DNA of 64,000 nt, taken from assembly GCF_003992255.1 (NCBI RefSeq), contig NZ_RQVA01000001.1, forward strand, positions 1-64,000, written 5' to 3'. A model generated the notes under the pieces. That model was not told where the DNA came from. It made no database searches and was given only the letters and a program-made list of their open reading frames with translations. The translations under genes and the position numbers were made by a program. Of this stretch, positions 35,349 through 43,378 are shown one piece after another. Source of the stretch: F0422 sp003992255. Lineage in GTDB: Bacteria > Bacillota > Negativicutes > Veillonellales > Veillonellaceae. Numbering within the stretch: position 1 is the first letter of the stretch; the number at the start of each line of letters is the position of its first letter.

Positions 35349-37238
35349 TTATCGTTTTTTGTGTTTTTTAGATTTAGAATCTGCTTCGATTTTTAGCAAT
35401 TCTTTTTTCATCTCATCATGAATGAACTTAGAATATTCTTTTACACCAGTATCATTTGGATGAATACCATCATCACCCAACCAATCTCGATGCTTAGCTG
35501 CCATACTAGCCCAATCAATGATATGAATATTAGGATGTTCCTCCGCTAATTGCTTCAGGTATTCATTATTTTCATCAATCCATTGAACTCCAGGTGCATA
35601 GTTATTAACCCAGAAGATTTGACGTTCTGAACCAAGGTAGTCTACAAATGCCTTAGTTTTATCTTCATAGTATCCCGTGATTGGACCGTTGGTACCAAGA
35701 CCAACTAATACTACATCACCTAGTAGATTTTGTGCATCAAATTGCTTTGCTACGTCCAATCCGGCCCCTACATAGCGAGATACTTTTGCATCAATTTGTA
35801 TCCCTGCAAAATCTTTTCGCATCGCGTGAGAAGAACCAAGCATAACAGAGTCACCAATAGCTGCCATGTGAATCATGCCTTTAGGATCATCTACAGATGT
35901 CAAATCAACTTCCTTAGCATTTTCTGCCGCTTGTGATGCAGCATTTCTAGTCAATCGTAATTGTAAATCATTCACATCTTGTTGCTTCTCTGAAGGTACT
36001 GTGGCCAATGCATAGATACCTAGTAGTACACAAAGAGCCGCTACTACGGAAACAACTTTTATGAAATAAGATCGTAATATAGCGATATAATCACGCAATG
36101 TTGTCTGACGAAGACACCAGCCTGTAACAGCCTCACTCCATACGGATACTAAAATGATAGTAAGTACTAACACAATATAATATCCTATAGATGACTCAAA
36201 ATAGTCTATAATTCCATTCTGTTCAAATAAATAGATAATTGGATACTGCCACAAAAACAATCCATAACTATGTTTTCCTAACCATTTCAAGATAGGTACA
36301 TCTACTAATGTCCCTAACGGAGTACTTGGTCTTTCAACAAGCCACACCATGAAAGCAAATAGAACTGTATATGCCGTCATCCACAACGTATAGGTAAGAG
36401 GGCTTTGTCCATCTAAATAGAAATAACCAATACCTGTTGCTATCGTCGCTAAGGTCAACCAAATAGCCCCCATCACATTCCCTTGCGCCGTAGATTTTCG
36501 ATATTTCTTTTTCTCACTACGATGTAATCCTAATACTGCCCCTAGTAATAAGGCAAATACTCGTGTATCTGTACCATAGTAGAATCGAGAAACATCCATC
36601 CCTTCACTATAGGTAAGAGGCATTATCATAGAGGTACCGACCGTCAATAAGCCAATCCAAACAAGGCCTAATTTATAACCCCATTGTTTCGTCAATATTC
36701 GGTACGTCCAAAATAGAAACGGCCAGACCATAATATATTGCAATTCCACTCCCATAAACCACATATGAGTAAAAGGAGATGTATTGACAAGTCGAGTAAA
36801 GTAATCTGCATTTTGAGCGATTTGCCACCAGTTATTATACCCTAAAAAGATAGATATAATTTCAGATCGAATCCCTGCTAATGTCTCAGGAACTATAGCA
36901 TAGCAGAGTCCAAGTACAACTGTCACCATTAAAATTAACGGGATAAATAATCGCTGTGCTCTCCGCACAAAATATCGACCAACACTATAGGTATGTTGTT
37001 TCCACTGTAGATTCGTTGTGAAAGCCAATAGATACCCCGATAAAAGGAAGAAAAGAGATACCCCTAAAAATCCACCACTACCTACTGTAGGAAATAAGTG
37101 ATACAATGTAACACCTAAAATGGCAATTCCTTTAAGACCATCAATCCCCCTCACAAATTTCTCTGATTTTGCCCCGTTATTACGTTTTTTTACACCTGAA
37201 ATGGCTCCTTGATGAGGTTCTTCTAACTCTGGTGACAT
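35349..37238 (-). CDS. OatA-like O-acetyltransferase (acyltransferase 3 plus SGNH domain)
   Basis: A 629-residue protein: about 10-11 membrane helices of the acyltransferase-3 family (residues 30-425; start GIDGLKGIAILGVTLYHLFP with the conserved His and GFLGVSLFFLLSGYLL), then an extracytoplasmic SGNH esterase/transferase domain (about 460-615) with AAIGDSVMLGSS (nucleophile Ser) and DGIHPN (catalytic Asp-x-x-His). This layout is that of OatA, which acetylates MurNAc and protects peptidoglycan from lysozyme, or of LPS O-acetylases. The target is not determined by sequence. GGGAG precedes the ATG. Confidence 0.87.
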   Translation of the reverse strand: MSPELEEPHQGAISGVKKRNNGAKSEKFVRGIDGLKGIAILGVTLYHLFPTVGSGGFLGVSLFFLLSGYLLAFTTNLQWKQHTYSVGRYFVRRAQRLFIPLILMVTVVLGLCYAIVPETLAGIRSEIISIFLGYNNWWQIAQNADYFTRLVNTSPFTHMWFMGVELQYIMVWPFLFWTYRILTKQWGYKLGLVWIGLLTVGTSMIMPLTYSEGMDVSRFYYGTDTRVFALLLGAVLGLHRSEKKKYRKSTAQGNVMGAIWLTLATIATGIGYFYLDGQSPLTYTLWMTAYTVLFAFMVWLVERPSTPLGTLVDVPILKWLGKHSYGLFLWQYPIIYLFEQNGIIDYFESSIGYYIVLVLTIILVSVWSEAVTGWCLRQTTLRDYIAILRSYFIKVVSVVAALCVLLGIYALATVPSEKQQDVNDLQLRLTRNAASQAAENAKEVDLTSVDDPKGMIHMAAIGDSVMLGSSHAMRKDFAGIQIDAKVSRYVGAGLDVAKQFDAQNLLGDVVLVGLGTNGPITGYYEDKTKAFVDYLGSERQIFWVNNYAPGVQWIDENNEYLKQLAEEHPNIHIIDWASMAAKHRDWLGDDGIHPNDTGVKEYSKFIHDEMKKELLKIEADSKSKKHKKR

Positions 37239-37382
37239 GACATTTCTCCCTTTCCTCGCATGGCGACAAGACTATAAAACTACTTTCGTTGATATATAAT
37301 CTACATTATAGCATAGAGAAGAGATCATGCGTAGAGTGATTTTATAATGGAGTATGAAAATATTTAAACTCTACCGTTCATC

Positions 37383-37868
37383 TTACAAACGATCATAAAA
37401 TTCTTGAAGGAATGGGCTACGACCAAAGAACTTTTCACCGGTCAAAATATAATAGGCCGCTTCTGCTGGTTCTATACTTCCTCTTGTAGCTGCTGCTGCA
37501 TCTGATGGATTTATGCGTCTTGTATTGCCATCATCCTCTAATACATATAAGCGCTTATTATAAAGATCATATAAGAACTTTCTAGTTGTATAACCATACA
37601 TGCTAGGGTTACTTGTATCAGCACCACTTACATAAAAAGTATTTACTGCTATAATCATCTTAGTAGAAGTTTGTTCTACTATGACAGCAGAAGTTCTATC
37701 CATATACTGTGCGCCTCCCATACGTGAATACATTTGTGGGAAGTTCGTATTATAATCGAAATACACCGGCGTTCCATTGCCCAAGTACGTCGTAGGTGCT
37801 ACTTTTGCCTGTCCTGTTACTATCATTCCCATTGCTAATACGCCTGCAAGAACTAATTTTTTTAACAT
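37383..37868 (-). CDS. Small secreted protein, function unknown
   Basis: A 161-residue protein with a clear signal peptide (MLKKLVLAGVLAMGMIVTGQAK, cleavage near residue 21), so it is probably periplasmic. The mature part has Tyr-rich beta segments and a central VIVEQTSTKMIIAVNTFYV strand pattern. I do not recognise the family. AAAGGA lies before the ATG. It stands alone between the acyltransferase and the HTH gene. Confidence 0.7.
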   Translation of the reverse strand: MLKKLVLAGVLAMGMIVTGQAKVAPTTYLGNGTPVYFDYNTNFPQMYSRMGGAQYMDRTSAVIVEQTSTKMIIAVNTFYVSGADTSNPSMYGYTTRKFLYDLYNKRLYVLEDDGNTRRINPSDAAAATRGSIEPAEAAYYILTGEKFFGRSPFLQEFYDRL

Positions 37869-37962
37869 AGTTTTATCCTTTCTTACATAGATTTATATCC
37901 TTTTTAGATATAAACACTATAACCGCAATCACTCGTAAAGAATCATCTTCATTCACATTCGA

Positions 37963-38214
37963 TTACATAGGGTCAATATGAATCAATACATATCCATTTC
38001 GCTTTGTATCATAATGAATACATAAATCATATCCACACTCTATATTCTCTTCATGTAAATAATTTCGTAATTCATCAATGTCTCTCTGAACAGATCGTTC
38101 ATTAATACAAAACTCCTCTGATAACTCATGCTTATTCAGTGTTTCACCTTGTAATAGTCGTCGATGCATAATCAATATACGCTGTACTTTTCCTTTTTTA
38201 CCCTCTTTTCGCAT
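37963..38214 (-). CDS. Short HTH protein resembling the DNA-binding domain of WYL/DeoR-type regulators
   Basis: From the ATG at 38214 (83 residues, AGGG just upstream) the protein is little more than a winged helix-turn-helix: RILIMHRRLLQGETLNKHEL, then the recognition segment INERSVQRDIDELRNYL. That is the N-terminal HTH_11/DeoR-type pattern of WYL-domain regulators, without the effector domain. It starts five bases after the stop of a 52-residue ORF, so both are probably cotranscribed. Either a stand-alone small regulator or a remnant of a longer one. Confidence 0.65.
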   Translation of the reverse strand: MRKEGKKGKVQRILIMHRRLLQGETLNKHELSEEFCINERSVQRDIDELRNYLHEENIECGYDLCIHYDTKRNGYVLIHIDPM

Positions 38215-38219
38215 AGACC

Positions 38220-38378
38220 CTACCGCTCTATCGTGGCAATAATTTTTACAATGCGACCACAACCGACCTCACGAGCTTTCACTTTATTGGCTGCCTCGCT
38301 TCTTGAGCTGGCACTTTCATACGCTGTATGTACGGTTGTGCTATTAGGATAGTGAAATTTTACCATATATCGTTTCAT
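38220..38378 (-). CDS. Small 52-residue basic protein, function unknown
   Basis: ATG at 38378, stop TAG at 38220-38222. The start follows GAGAGGGG. The product begins MKRYMVKFHYPNSTTVHTAY and continues with a Ser/Ala/Lys-rich helix (SEAANKVKARE) and VGCGRIVKIIATIER, compatible with a small alpha-beta fold. Codon use looks like that of neighbours, and the stop lies within the ribosome site region of the HTH gene, indicating a two-gene unit. A shadow frame exists on the other strand, but the Shine-Dalgarno and coupling favour this one. Confidence 0.6.
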   Translation of the reverse strand: MKRYMVKFHYPNSTTVHTAYESASSRSEAANKVKAREVGCGRIVKIIATIER

Positions 38379-38532
38379 TATATCCCCTCTCTCTCATATA
38401 TAACAATAACTCGTATACTATAAAAGCAGTATACATATACTTAAATTATAAGAAACAATATCAACTATGGTCAACACCTTTTTCTACTTTCTACAAACAT
38501 TCCCCATCTTAACAGCAAATACTGTAAAAGAA

Positions 38533-38541
38533 TGCTATAAT
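38533..38541 (+). promoter_or_regulatory. Extended -10 promoter of nadE
   Basis: TGCTATAAT (extended -10) lies 52 bases before the nadE ATG. No good -35 is found at 16-18 bases, as is common for extended -10 promoters. Inverted AATGCT/AGCATT flanks the -10 element. Confidence 0.45.
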
Positions 38542-38592
38542 AATGACAGCATTCAGACTATGATTATTAACAATACTATAAAAGGAGTTCTT

Positions 38593-40626
38593 ATGATTCG
38601 TATTGCTTTTGGTCAAATCCAAGTACAACCGGGGCAACCACAAATTAACTATCAAACGATGCTACAGGCTATCGCTTATGCTAAAGCAGTCAATACCGAT
38701 ATTCTGATCTTTCCCGAATTATGTATCAGTGGCTATCTTGTAGGAGACCTATGGGATCAAATTTCTTTTGTGAAAGATTGTCTCTACTATGGTGAGGAAC
38801 TTGTAAAAGCAACAAAAGATTCTAACCTCTCCATTGTATTTGGTAATGTAGCTATAGATCATCAGTTACAAAATCAAGATGGAAGTCTCCGCAAATATAA
38901 TGCACTATATGTAGCTTCTCAGGGGAAATTATTACATAACAAATCTCAACCATACCCATTTACGATTAAAACATTATTACCATCTTATCGCTACTTTAAC
39001 GAACCACGATATTTTACTAGTGCCACAACAGTATCTGAAGAAAAGCGTATTCCGCTTACTGTTGTTAATCAACCTGTCATCATCCCTACTCGTCACGGTA
39101 CTTTCACAATTGCACCTACGATCTGTGAAGATAGTTGGGATACCCATTACAATCATTGCCCTACTGCTACTATAATGAGTGCTAGCAAAGAGCAAGGCAT
39201 TCCTATAAACCTAATTGTGAACTGTTCCGCTTCTCCTTTTAGCATGCAAAAACAAGAGCAACGGCATCAGCTGTTTAGTCAACAAGCTGCTGAATACCAT
39301 ACACCTATTGCCTATGTAAACGCTGTGGGTATCCAAAATAATGGAAAGAATATTTGTCTCTTTGATGGATGTTCTACCTTATATGATGTACAAGGATCTA
39401 TTGTTGAAGATACACCAGCCTTTGAAGACACTGTGCGCCCTGTGTTATTAAAAGATACACTATGGAGTCCAGCTGAAGACGCAAAGAAATCAACTACTGT
39501 TCCGTTAGAAACAGCATCTGAGGGGCATCATTTTTCTCAAAGCCATTACATTCCTACTCTATACAAAGCACTACACTACGGTATTCGTCAATTTTTAAAA
39601 CAAACTGGGATTCAACGTATTGTCATTGGTGCTTCCGGTGGTATTGACTCTGCTGTCAATGCAGCGTTATATAGCACAGTCATTCCTCCTGACCACCTCT
39701 ACTTAGTCAATATGCCTAGTCGTTACAACTCAGATATGACAAAAGATTTAGCCTATCAATTGGCAAAGAATATTGGTTGTCATTATGGTGTCACTCCTAT
39801 CGAAGATAGTGTTACTGCAACCATACAACAATTAGAGAGTATACCATTTGATTTACTTAGCGATGCTAGCACTTACTCTTTAGATGAACCACATCATACA
39901 ATAGTTACCAACGGCTCCACTCTAACTCTTAGTACCTTAGGTAAAGAAAATATCCAAGCCCGTGATCGTTCTTCTCGTATCTTAGCTGGCATTGCTTCTG
40001 CTGTGAATGGAGCTTTTACATGCAATGGAAATAAAACAGAGTTTACCATTGGCTATGCAACAATGTATGGTGACTTGGCTGGTTTCCTAGCTGCTACAGG
40101 AGATTTGTGGAAACAAGACGTATATGCGTTAGCACAATATATGAACGAAGAAATTTTCAAACGAGAAGTAATTCCCCAAGGTTCTATCGAGGTCGTACCA
40201 AGTGCAGAACTCTCTTCTGCACAAGACATTACACAAGGCATGGGAGACCCCCTGCAATACGAATACCATGATAGATTGTTCCGTTCCTTTGTGGAAGGTA
40301 TTCCTGTAGATAGAAACGACATCTCTTCCAATCGTACTCGACTAACACCGGAGGAAATTTTGCACGCTTATGCATCGGATAGACTAGATGTAATGCTAGA
40401 TTTACCAAAATCAATTCACCACTATTTTCCCAATACAAGCTCTTTCATTGCAGATTTAGAACATTGGTGGAAATCCTATAATGGCCTATCTGTAGCCAAA
40501 CGAATTCAAGCTCCCCCTATCTTACTTGTAAGCGAACGAGGTTATGGAAATGATCTATGTGAAAGCCAAATGAAAGTCTACTTCTCACGACAATATAAGG
40601 AACTAAAACATAAACTATTAGCATAA
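38593..40626 (+). CDS. nadE: Glutamine-dependent NAD(+) synthetase
   Basis: This enzyme amidates nicotinic acid adenine dinucleotide to NAD with ammonia from glutamine. From the ATG at 38593 (AAAGGAG at six bases) it has 677 residues: an N-terminal nitrilase-type glutaminase (Glu in FPELCISGY, nucleophile Cys in TICEDSWD near 178) and a C-terminal synthetase with the PP-loop GASGGIDSAVNAAL near 345. The size is that of long eukaryote- and actinobacteria-like fused forms. An in-frame upstream extension to 38467 contains the promoter and is not coding. Confidence 0.95.
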   Translation: MIRIAFGQIQVQPGQPQINYQTMLQAIAYAKAVNTDILIFPELCISGYLVGDLWDQISFVKDCLYYGEELVKATKDSNLSIVFGNVAIDHQLQNQDGSLRKYNALYVASQGKLLHNKSQPYPFTIKTLLPSYRYFNEPRYFTSATTVSEEKRIPLTVVNQPVIIPTRHGTFTIAPTICEDSWDTHYNHCPTATIMSASKEQGIPINLIVNCSASPFSMQKQEQRHQLFSQQAAEYHTPIAYVNAVGIQNNGKNICLFDGCSTLYDVQGSIVEDTPAFEDTVRPVLLKDTLWSPAEDAKKSTTVPLETASEGHHFSQSHYIPTLYKALHYGIRQFLKQTGIQRIVIGASGGIDSAVNAALYSTVIPPDHLYLVNMPSRYNSDMTKDLAYQLAKNIGCHYGVTPIEDSVTATIQQLESIPFDLLSDASTYSLDEPHHTIVTNGSTLTLSTLGKENIQARDRSSRILAGIASAVNGAFTCNGNKTEFTIGYATMYGDLAGFLAATGDLWKQDVYALAQYMNEEIFKREVIPQGSIEVVPSAELSSAQDITQGMGDPLQYEYHDRLFRSFVEGIPVDRNDISSNRTRLTPEEILHAYASDRLDVMLDLPKSIHHYFPNTSSFIADLEHWWKSYNGLSVAKRIQAPPILLVSERGYGNDLCESQMKVYFSRQYKELKHKLLA

Positions 40627-40635
40627 TGACAAGCA

Positions 40636-40666
40636 AAAAAGCACTCTCATAACGAGAGTGCTTTTT
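40636..40666. terminator. Bidirectional terminator between nadE and yebC
   Basis: A perfect 13-bp stem (40636-40648 with 40654-40666) with a 5-base loop has an A-run and a T-run on its two sides. It lies between the convergent nadE and yebC and can act in both directions. Confidence 0.88.
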
Positions 40667-40682
40667 ATAGTTGTCTTTGCTT

Positions 40683-41414
40683 TTATTCTTCTACATCCAT
40701 GATGGCATTATGGTACACATCTTGTACGTCGTCTAGATCTTCCAACATATCTAGTACACGCTGCATATTCACTGCATCATCACCTGTCAATTCCATATTA
40801 GAATCTGGAACCATTGTGATTTGCGCCATATCTGTAGCGATAGATGCATCTGCTAAGGCAGCTTCTACCGCATCGTAATCGTCTGGCAATGTGTAGATAA
40901 CAAATACATCATCTTCTACTTTAATGTCTTCTGCGCCAGCGTCAAGAGCCAATAATGTCAATGTTTCTTCATCATTGCCTTCTTGCGGAATGACAAATAC
41001 ACCTTTGCGTTTGAACATCCAATTAACGGAGCCACTTTCACCTAGGTTGCCACCACGTTTGGAGAACGCATGACGTACGTCAGCTGCGGCACGGTTACGG
41101 TTATCTGTCATCACTTCTACAAGAATGGCTGCGCCGCCTGGTCCGTATCCTTCATAAGTAATTTCTTCGTAGTTATTCGCATCACCCGCACCAGCACCTT
41201 TATCGATGGCACGTTGGATATTATCTTTCGGAATATTATTTTCACGAGCTTTTTGTAATGCCAATTTCAAACGCATATTGCCGGTTGGATCTGTACCACC
41301 AGCTTTGACAGCGACTGTGATTTCACGGCTAATTTTTGTGGTAATTTTTGCTTTTAACGCATCATTTTTACCTTTTCTATGTTTAATATTTGACCATTTA
41401 GAATGTCCTGACAT
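40683..41414 (-). CDS. yebC: YebC/PmpR/TACO1 family protein
   Basis: A 243-residue protein with the invariant start MSGHSKWSNIKHRKGKNDA and the YEGYGPGGAAILVEVMTDNRNR segment near 88. The family includes transcriptional regulators and ribosome-associated factors; recent work links YebC to relief of stalling at proline-rich stretches. Cytosolic. It is 9 bases after the SPOUT methyltransferase gene and ends the trmD unit. Confidence 0.95.
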   Translation of the reverse strand: MSGHSKWSNIKHRKGKNDALKAKITTKISREITVAVKAGGTDPTGNMRLKLALQKARENNIPKDNIQRAIDKGAGAGDANNYEEITYEGYGPGGAAILVEVMTDNRNRAAADVRHAFSKRGGNLGESGSVNWMFKRKGVFVIPQEGNDEETLTLLALDAGAEDIKVEDDVFVIYTLPDDYDAVEAALADASIATDMAQITMVPDSNMELTGDDAVNMQRVLDMLEDLDDVQDVYHNAIMDVEE

Positions 41415-41423
41415 AATGTCCTC

Positions 41424-41996
41424 CTATTTATTCCACCACGCTTCGCCTCGCAAGCGGTCTAATATAATTGATACGGCACTACGAACTGAAAGGTGATTGT
41501 ACTCACCATGTCCATAGATAGGTTCTAAGATATAATCGAAATCTTCCATCGTTTCCTTCGTCATACCATACCCCGTTCCAAATAATACTACCACAGGACG
41601 GCTCTCACTTTCAAGTGATTTACGAAGCGATGCATAGGTGATGGTATTATCGTAGGTCCTTGCATCAGTGGTACACACAATCGGAGCCTGTCCTTCTAGC
41701 TCCGTCACCATATCGATAGCTTGTCGAATGGAATTAACTAGCTCCACATGTTTAAAAGCATCCTTTCGATCAGGATTATAAGTGCTACCAAACCCTGTCT
41801 TCCAATGACTCATCACCGTCTCTGCTAATTCTCGTTGGCTCGGCACATTGTGAATAATAAAATATCGTTCTACATCATATGTCGTGGCAGCTCGGGCAAT
41901 ATCATGAATATCATAATTCGTGATAGCCGTTGTAATCACTTCACCATGCTTATTCATGATGGGATAATGGACTAACCCAATATATAAATTTGCCAT
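41424..41996 (-). CDS. SPOUT-type RNA methyltransferase (Methyltrn_RNA_4 family)
   Basis: A 190-residue protein of the SAM-dependent RNA methyltransferase family often encoded beside trmD in thermophiles, delta-proteobacteria and Negativicutes. It starts NLYIGLVHYPIMNKHGEVITTA and has the knot-like VVVLFGTGYGMTKETMEDFDYILEPIYG near 138-165 followed by NHLSVRSAVSIILDRL, which resembles the SPOUT SAM-binding C-terminus. Target RNA unknown. The start is next to the trmD stop. Confidence 0.85.
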   Translation of the reverse strand: MANLYIGLVHYPIMNKHGEVITTAITNYDIHDIARAATTYDVERYFIIHNVPSQRELAETVMSHWKTGFGSTYNPDRKDAFKHVELVNSIRQAIDMVTELEGQAPIVCTTDARTYDNTITYASLRKSLESESRPVVVLFGTGYGMTKETMEDFDYILEPIYGHGEYNHLSVRSAVSIILDRLRGEAWWNK

Positions 41997-42827
41997 TTAT
42001 TTCCTCTTTTCTATTGTGAAAGTAGATCTTCTTAAGACTTTCTCTACTACTCGTTTTTCATCCTCAGATATACCCCTATCTAACAATCGTTGCAAAGCCT
42101 TAGCTTCTTCTGTTGTTAACTCACGATGTAATAAATCCTCTCGCAGTACTGCTGTTCGTTTCAACGATTCTTCCAGTCGCCACAGCTCAATATTCTTATG
42201 ATGACCACTAAGTAATACATCTGGCACTACCATACCTCTATATTCTTGTGGTTTCGTATATTGAGGGCATTCTAGTACGGGATGATAAAAGGAATCTTCT
42301 ATCGCTCCTGAGGTAGCTCCTAAAACACCAGGAATCATACGAGCCACTGCATCAGCTACCACCATAGCTGGTAATTCACCGCCAGTTAACACATAGTCAC
42401 CAATGGATATACTTTCATCCACTAAGTGTTCCTCCACGCGGAAATCTACCCCTTCGTAATGTCCGCACACAATAACAAGCTGATCATAGGTAGCTAATTC
42501 TCTTGCTTTTTCTTGGGTAAAAGTCGTCCCTGTAGGACCCATAAACACAACATGTCGTTTGTGATTTGCTTTTGTACTACGATGTTCTTCTATGGACATC
42601 TGCAATACATGCTCCACAGCTTCAAAGAGAGGAGGTGCTTTCATAAGCATACCAGCGCCACCGCCATAAGGAGTATCGTCCACTTGCCCATGCTTGCTAT
42701 GAGAAAACTCCCTTGGATTTGTCACTTTCATATCCAATCGATTCGCCTGTAAGGCACGTTTGATGATGGAATGTGTAAAAAAGGCATCAAAAAACTCTGG
42801 GAACAAAGATATAATATCTATTTTCAT
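41997..42827 (-). CDS. trmD: tRNA (guanine(37)-N(1))-methyltransferase
   Basis: TrmD methylates G37 of tRNAs for Leu, Pro and Arg, preventing +1 frameshifts. Motifs: MKIDIISLFPEFF start, PYGGGAGMLMKAPPL near 52, the SAM-binding knot VCGHYEGVDFRVEEHLVDESISIGDYVLTGGE near 115-147. At 276 residues it has a slightly long C-terminus. The usual rpsP and rimM neighbours are absent here. Confidence 0.96.
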   Translation of the reverse strand: MKIDIISLFPEFFDAFFTHSIIKRALQANRLDMKVTNPREFSHSKHGQVDDTPYGGGAGMLMKAPPLFEAVEHVLQMSIEEHRSTKANHKRHVVFMGPTGTTFTQEKARELATYDQLVIVCGHYEGVDFRVEEHLVDESISIGDYVLTGGELPAMVVADAVARMIPGVLGATSGAIEDSFYHPVLECPQYTKPQEYRGMVVPDVLLSGHHKNIELWRLEESLKRTAVLREDLLHRELTTEEAKALQRLLDRGISEDEKRVVEKVLRRSTFTIEKRK

Positions 42828-42951
42828 AGGCTATGCACCTCCTTTCTATATACCCTACAAATAATTGTCATACAAACAACTATGTTACTGGTCTACTTAA
42901 ATCTTGTCTTGTACATATATCAATACTATCTATGATTGCTGAACGCTATAT

Positions 42952-43377
42952 CTATATATTTATAATACTATTAGTGACCGTCATATGAGACAATAATTGA
43001 TCTTCTTCATCAAAGATATTGATCGTCCACACATGGTTTCGACCACCTTTGTGTAACAATTGCCCACGTGCTACCACATATCCTTCGCATCGTTTCGGTT
43101 TCACATGATTAGCCGCTATCGATTGACCTACCGCTATACGCTGTTTGGTCGATTCTGAACCTGTACCACATTCACTAGAGGGCATAGTTTCTTGTGCCAA
43201 TATAGCATTTGATCCCATCCCTGCTAATGCTTCTCCATAAGCCAAATACACACCTCCATTGACGAATCCAAAGGGTTGTGCATGAAATGATGAAAGTCTC
43301 ATAGTACTTTGAAAGGCTTGTCCAGCGCAATGGAATGTCTCTATCTGTAATTGTTCTAATAAAGAGGTCTCCTTCAT
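42952..43377 (-). CDS. Hotdog-fold thioesterase, probable 1,4-dihydroxy-2-naphthoyl-CoA hydrolase
   Basis: A 141-residue PaaI/MenI-type hotdog protein. The segment FGFVNGGVYLAYGEALAGMGSN is the hotdog helix with the family (H/F)GG pattern, and ANHVKPKRCEGYVVARGQLLHKGGRNHVW is the central sheet. Between them is a Ser/Thr-rich insert of about 25 residues. Because menE stops one base before this gene and menB is upstream, DHNA-CoA hydrolysis in menaquinone synthesis is the likely role. Confidence 0.8.
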   Translation of the reverse strand: MKETSLLEQLQIETFHCAGQAFQSTMRLSSFHAQPFGFVNGGVYLAYGEALAGMGSNAILAQETMPSSECGTGSESTKQRIAVGQSIAANHVKPKRCEGYVVARGQLLHKGGRNHVWTINIFDEEDQLLSHMTVTNSIINI

Positions 43378-43378
43378 A

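Noticed and set aside
38164..38352. 62-codon plus-strand frame
   Set aside because: It is antisense to the 52-residue ORF and HTH gene, which have Shine-Dalgarno sites and coupling.
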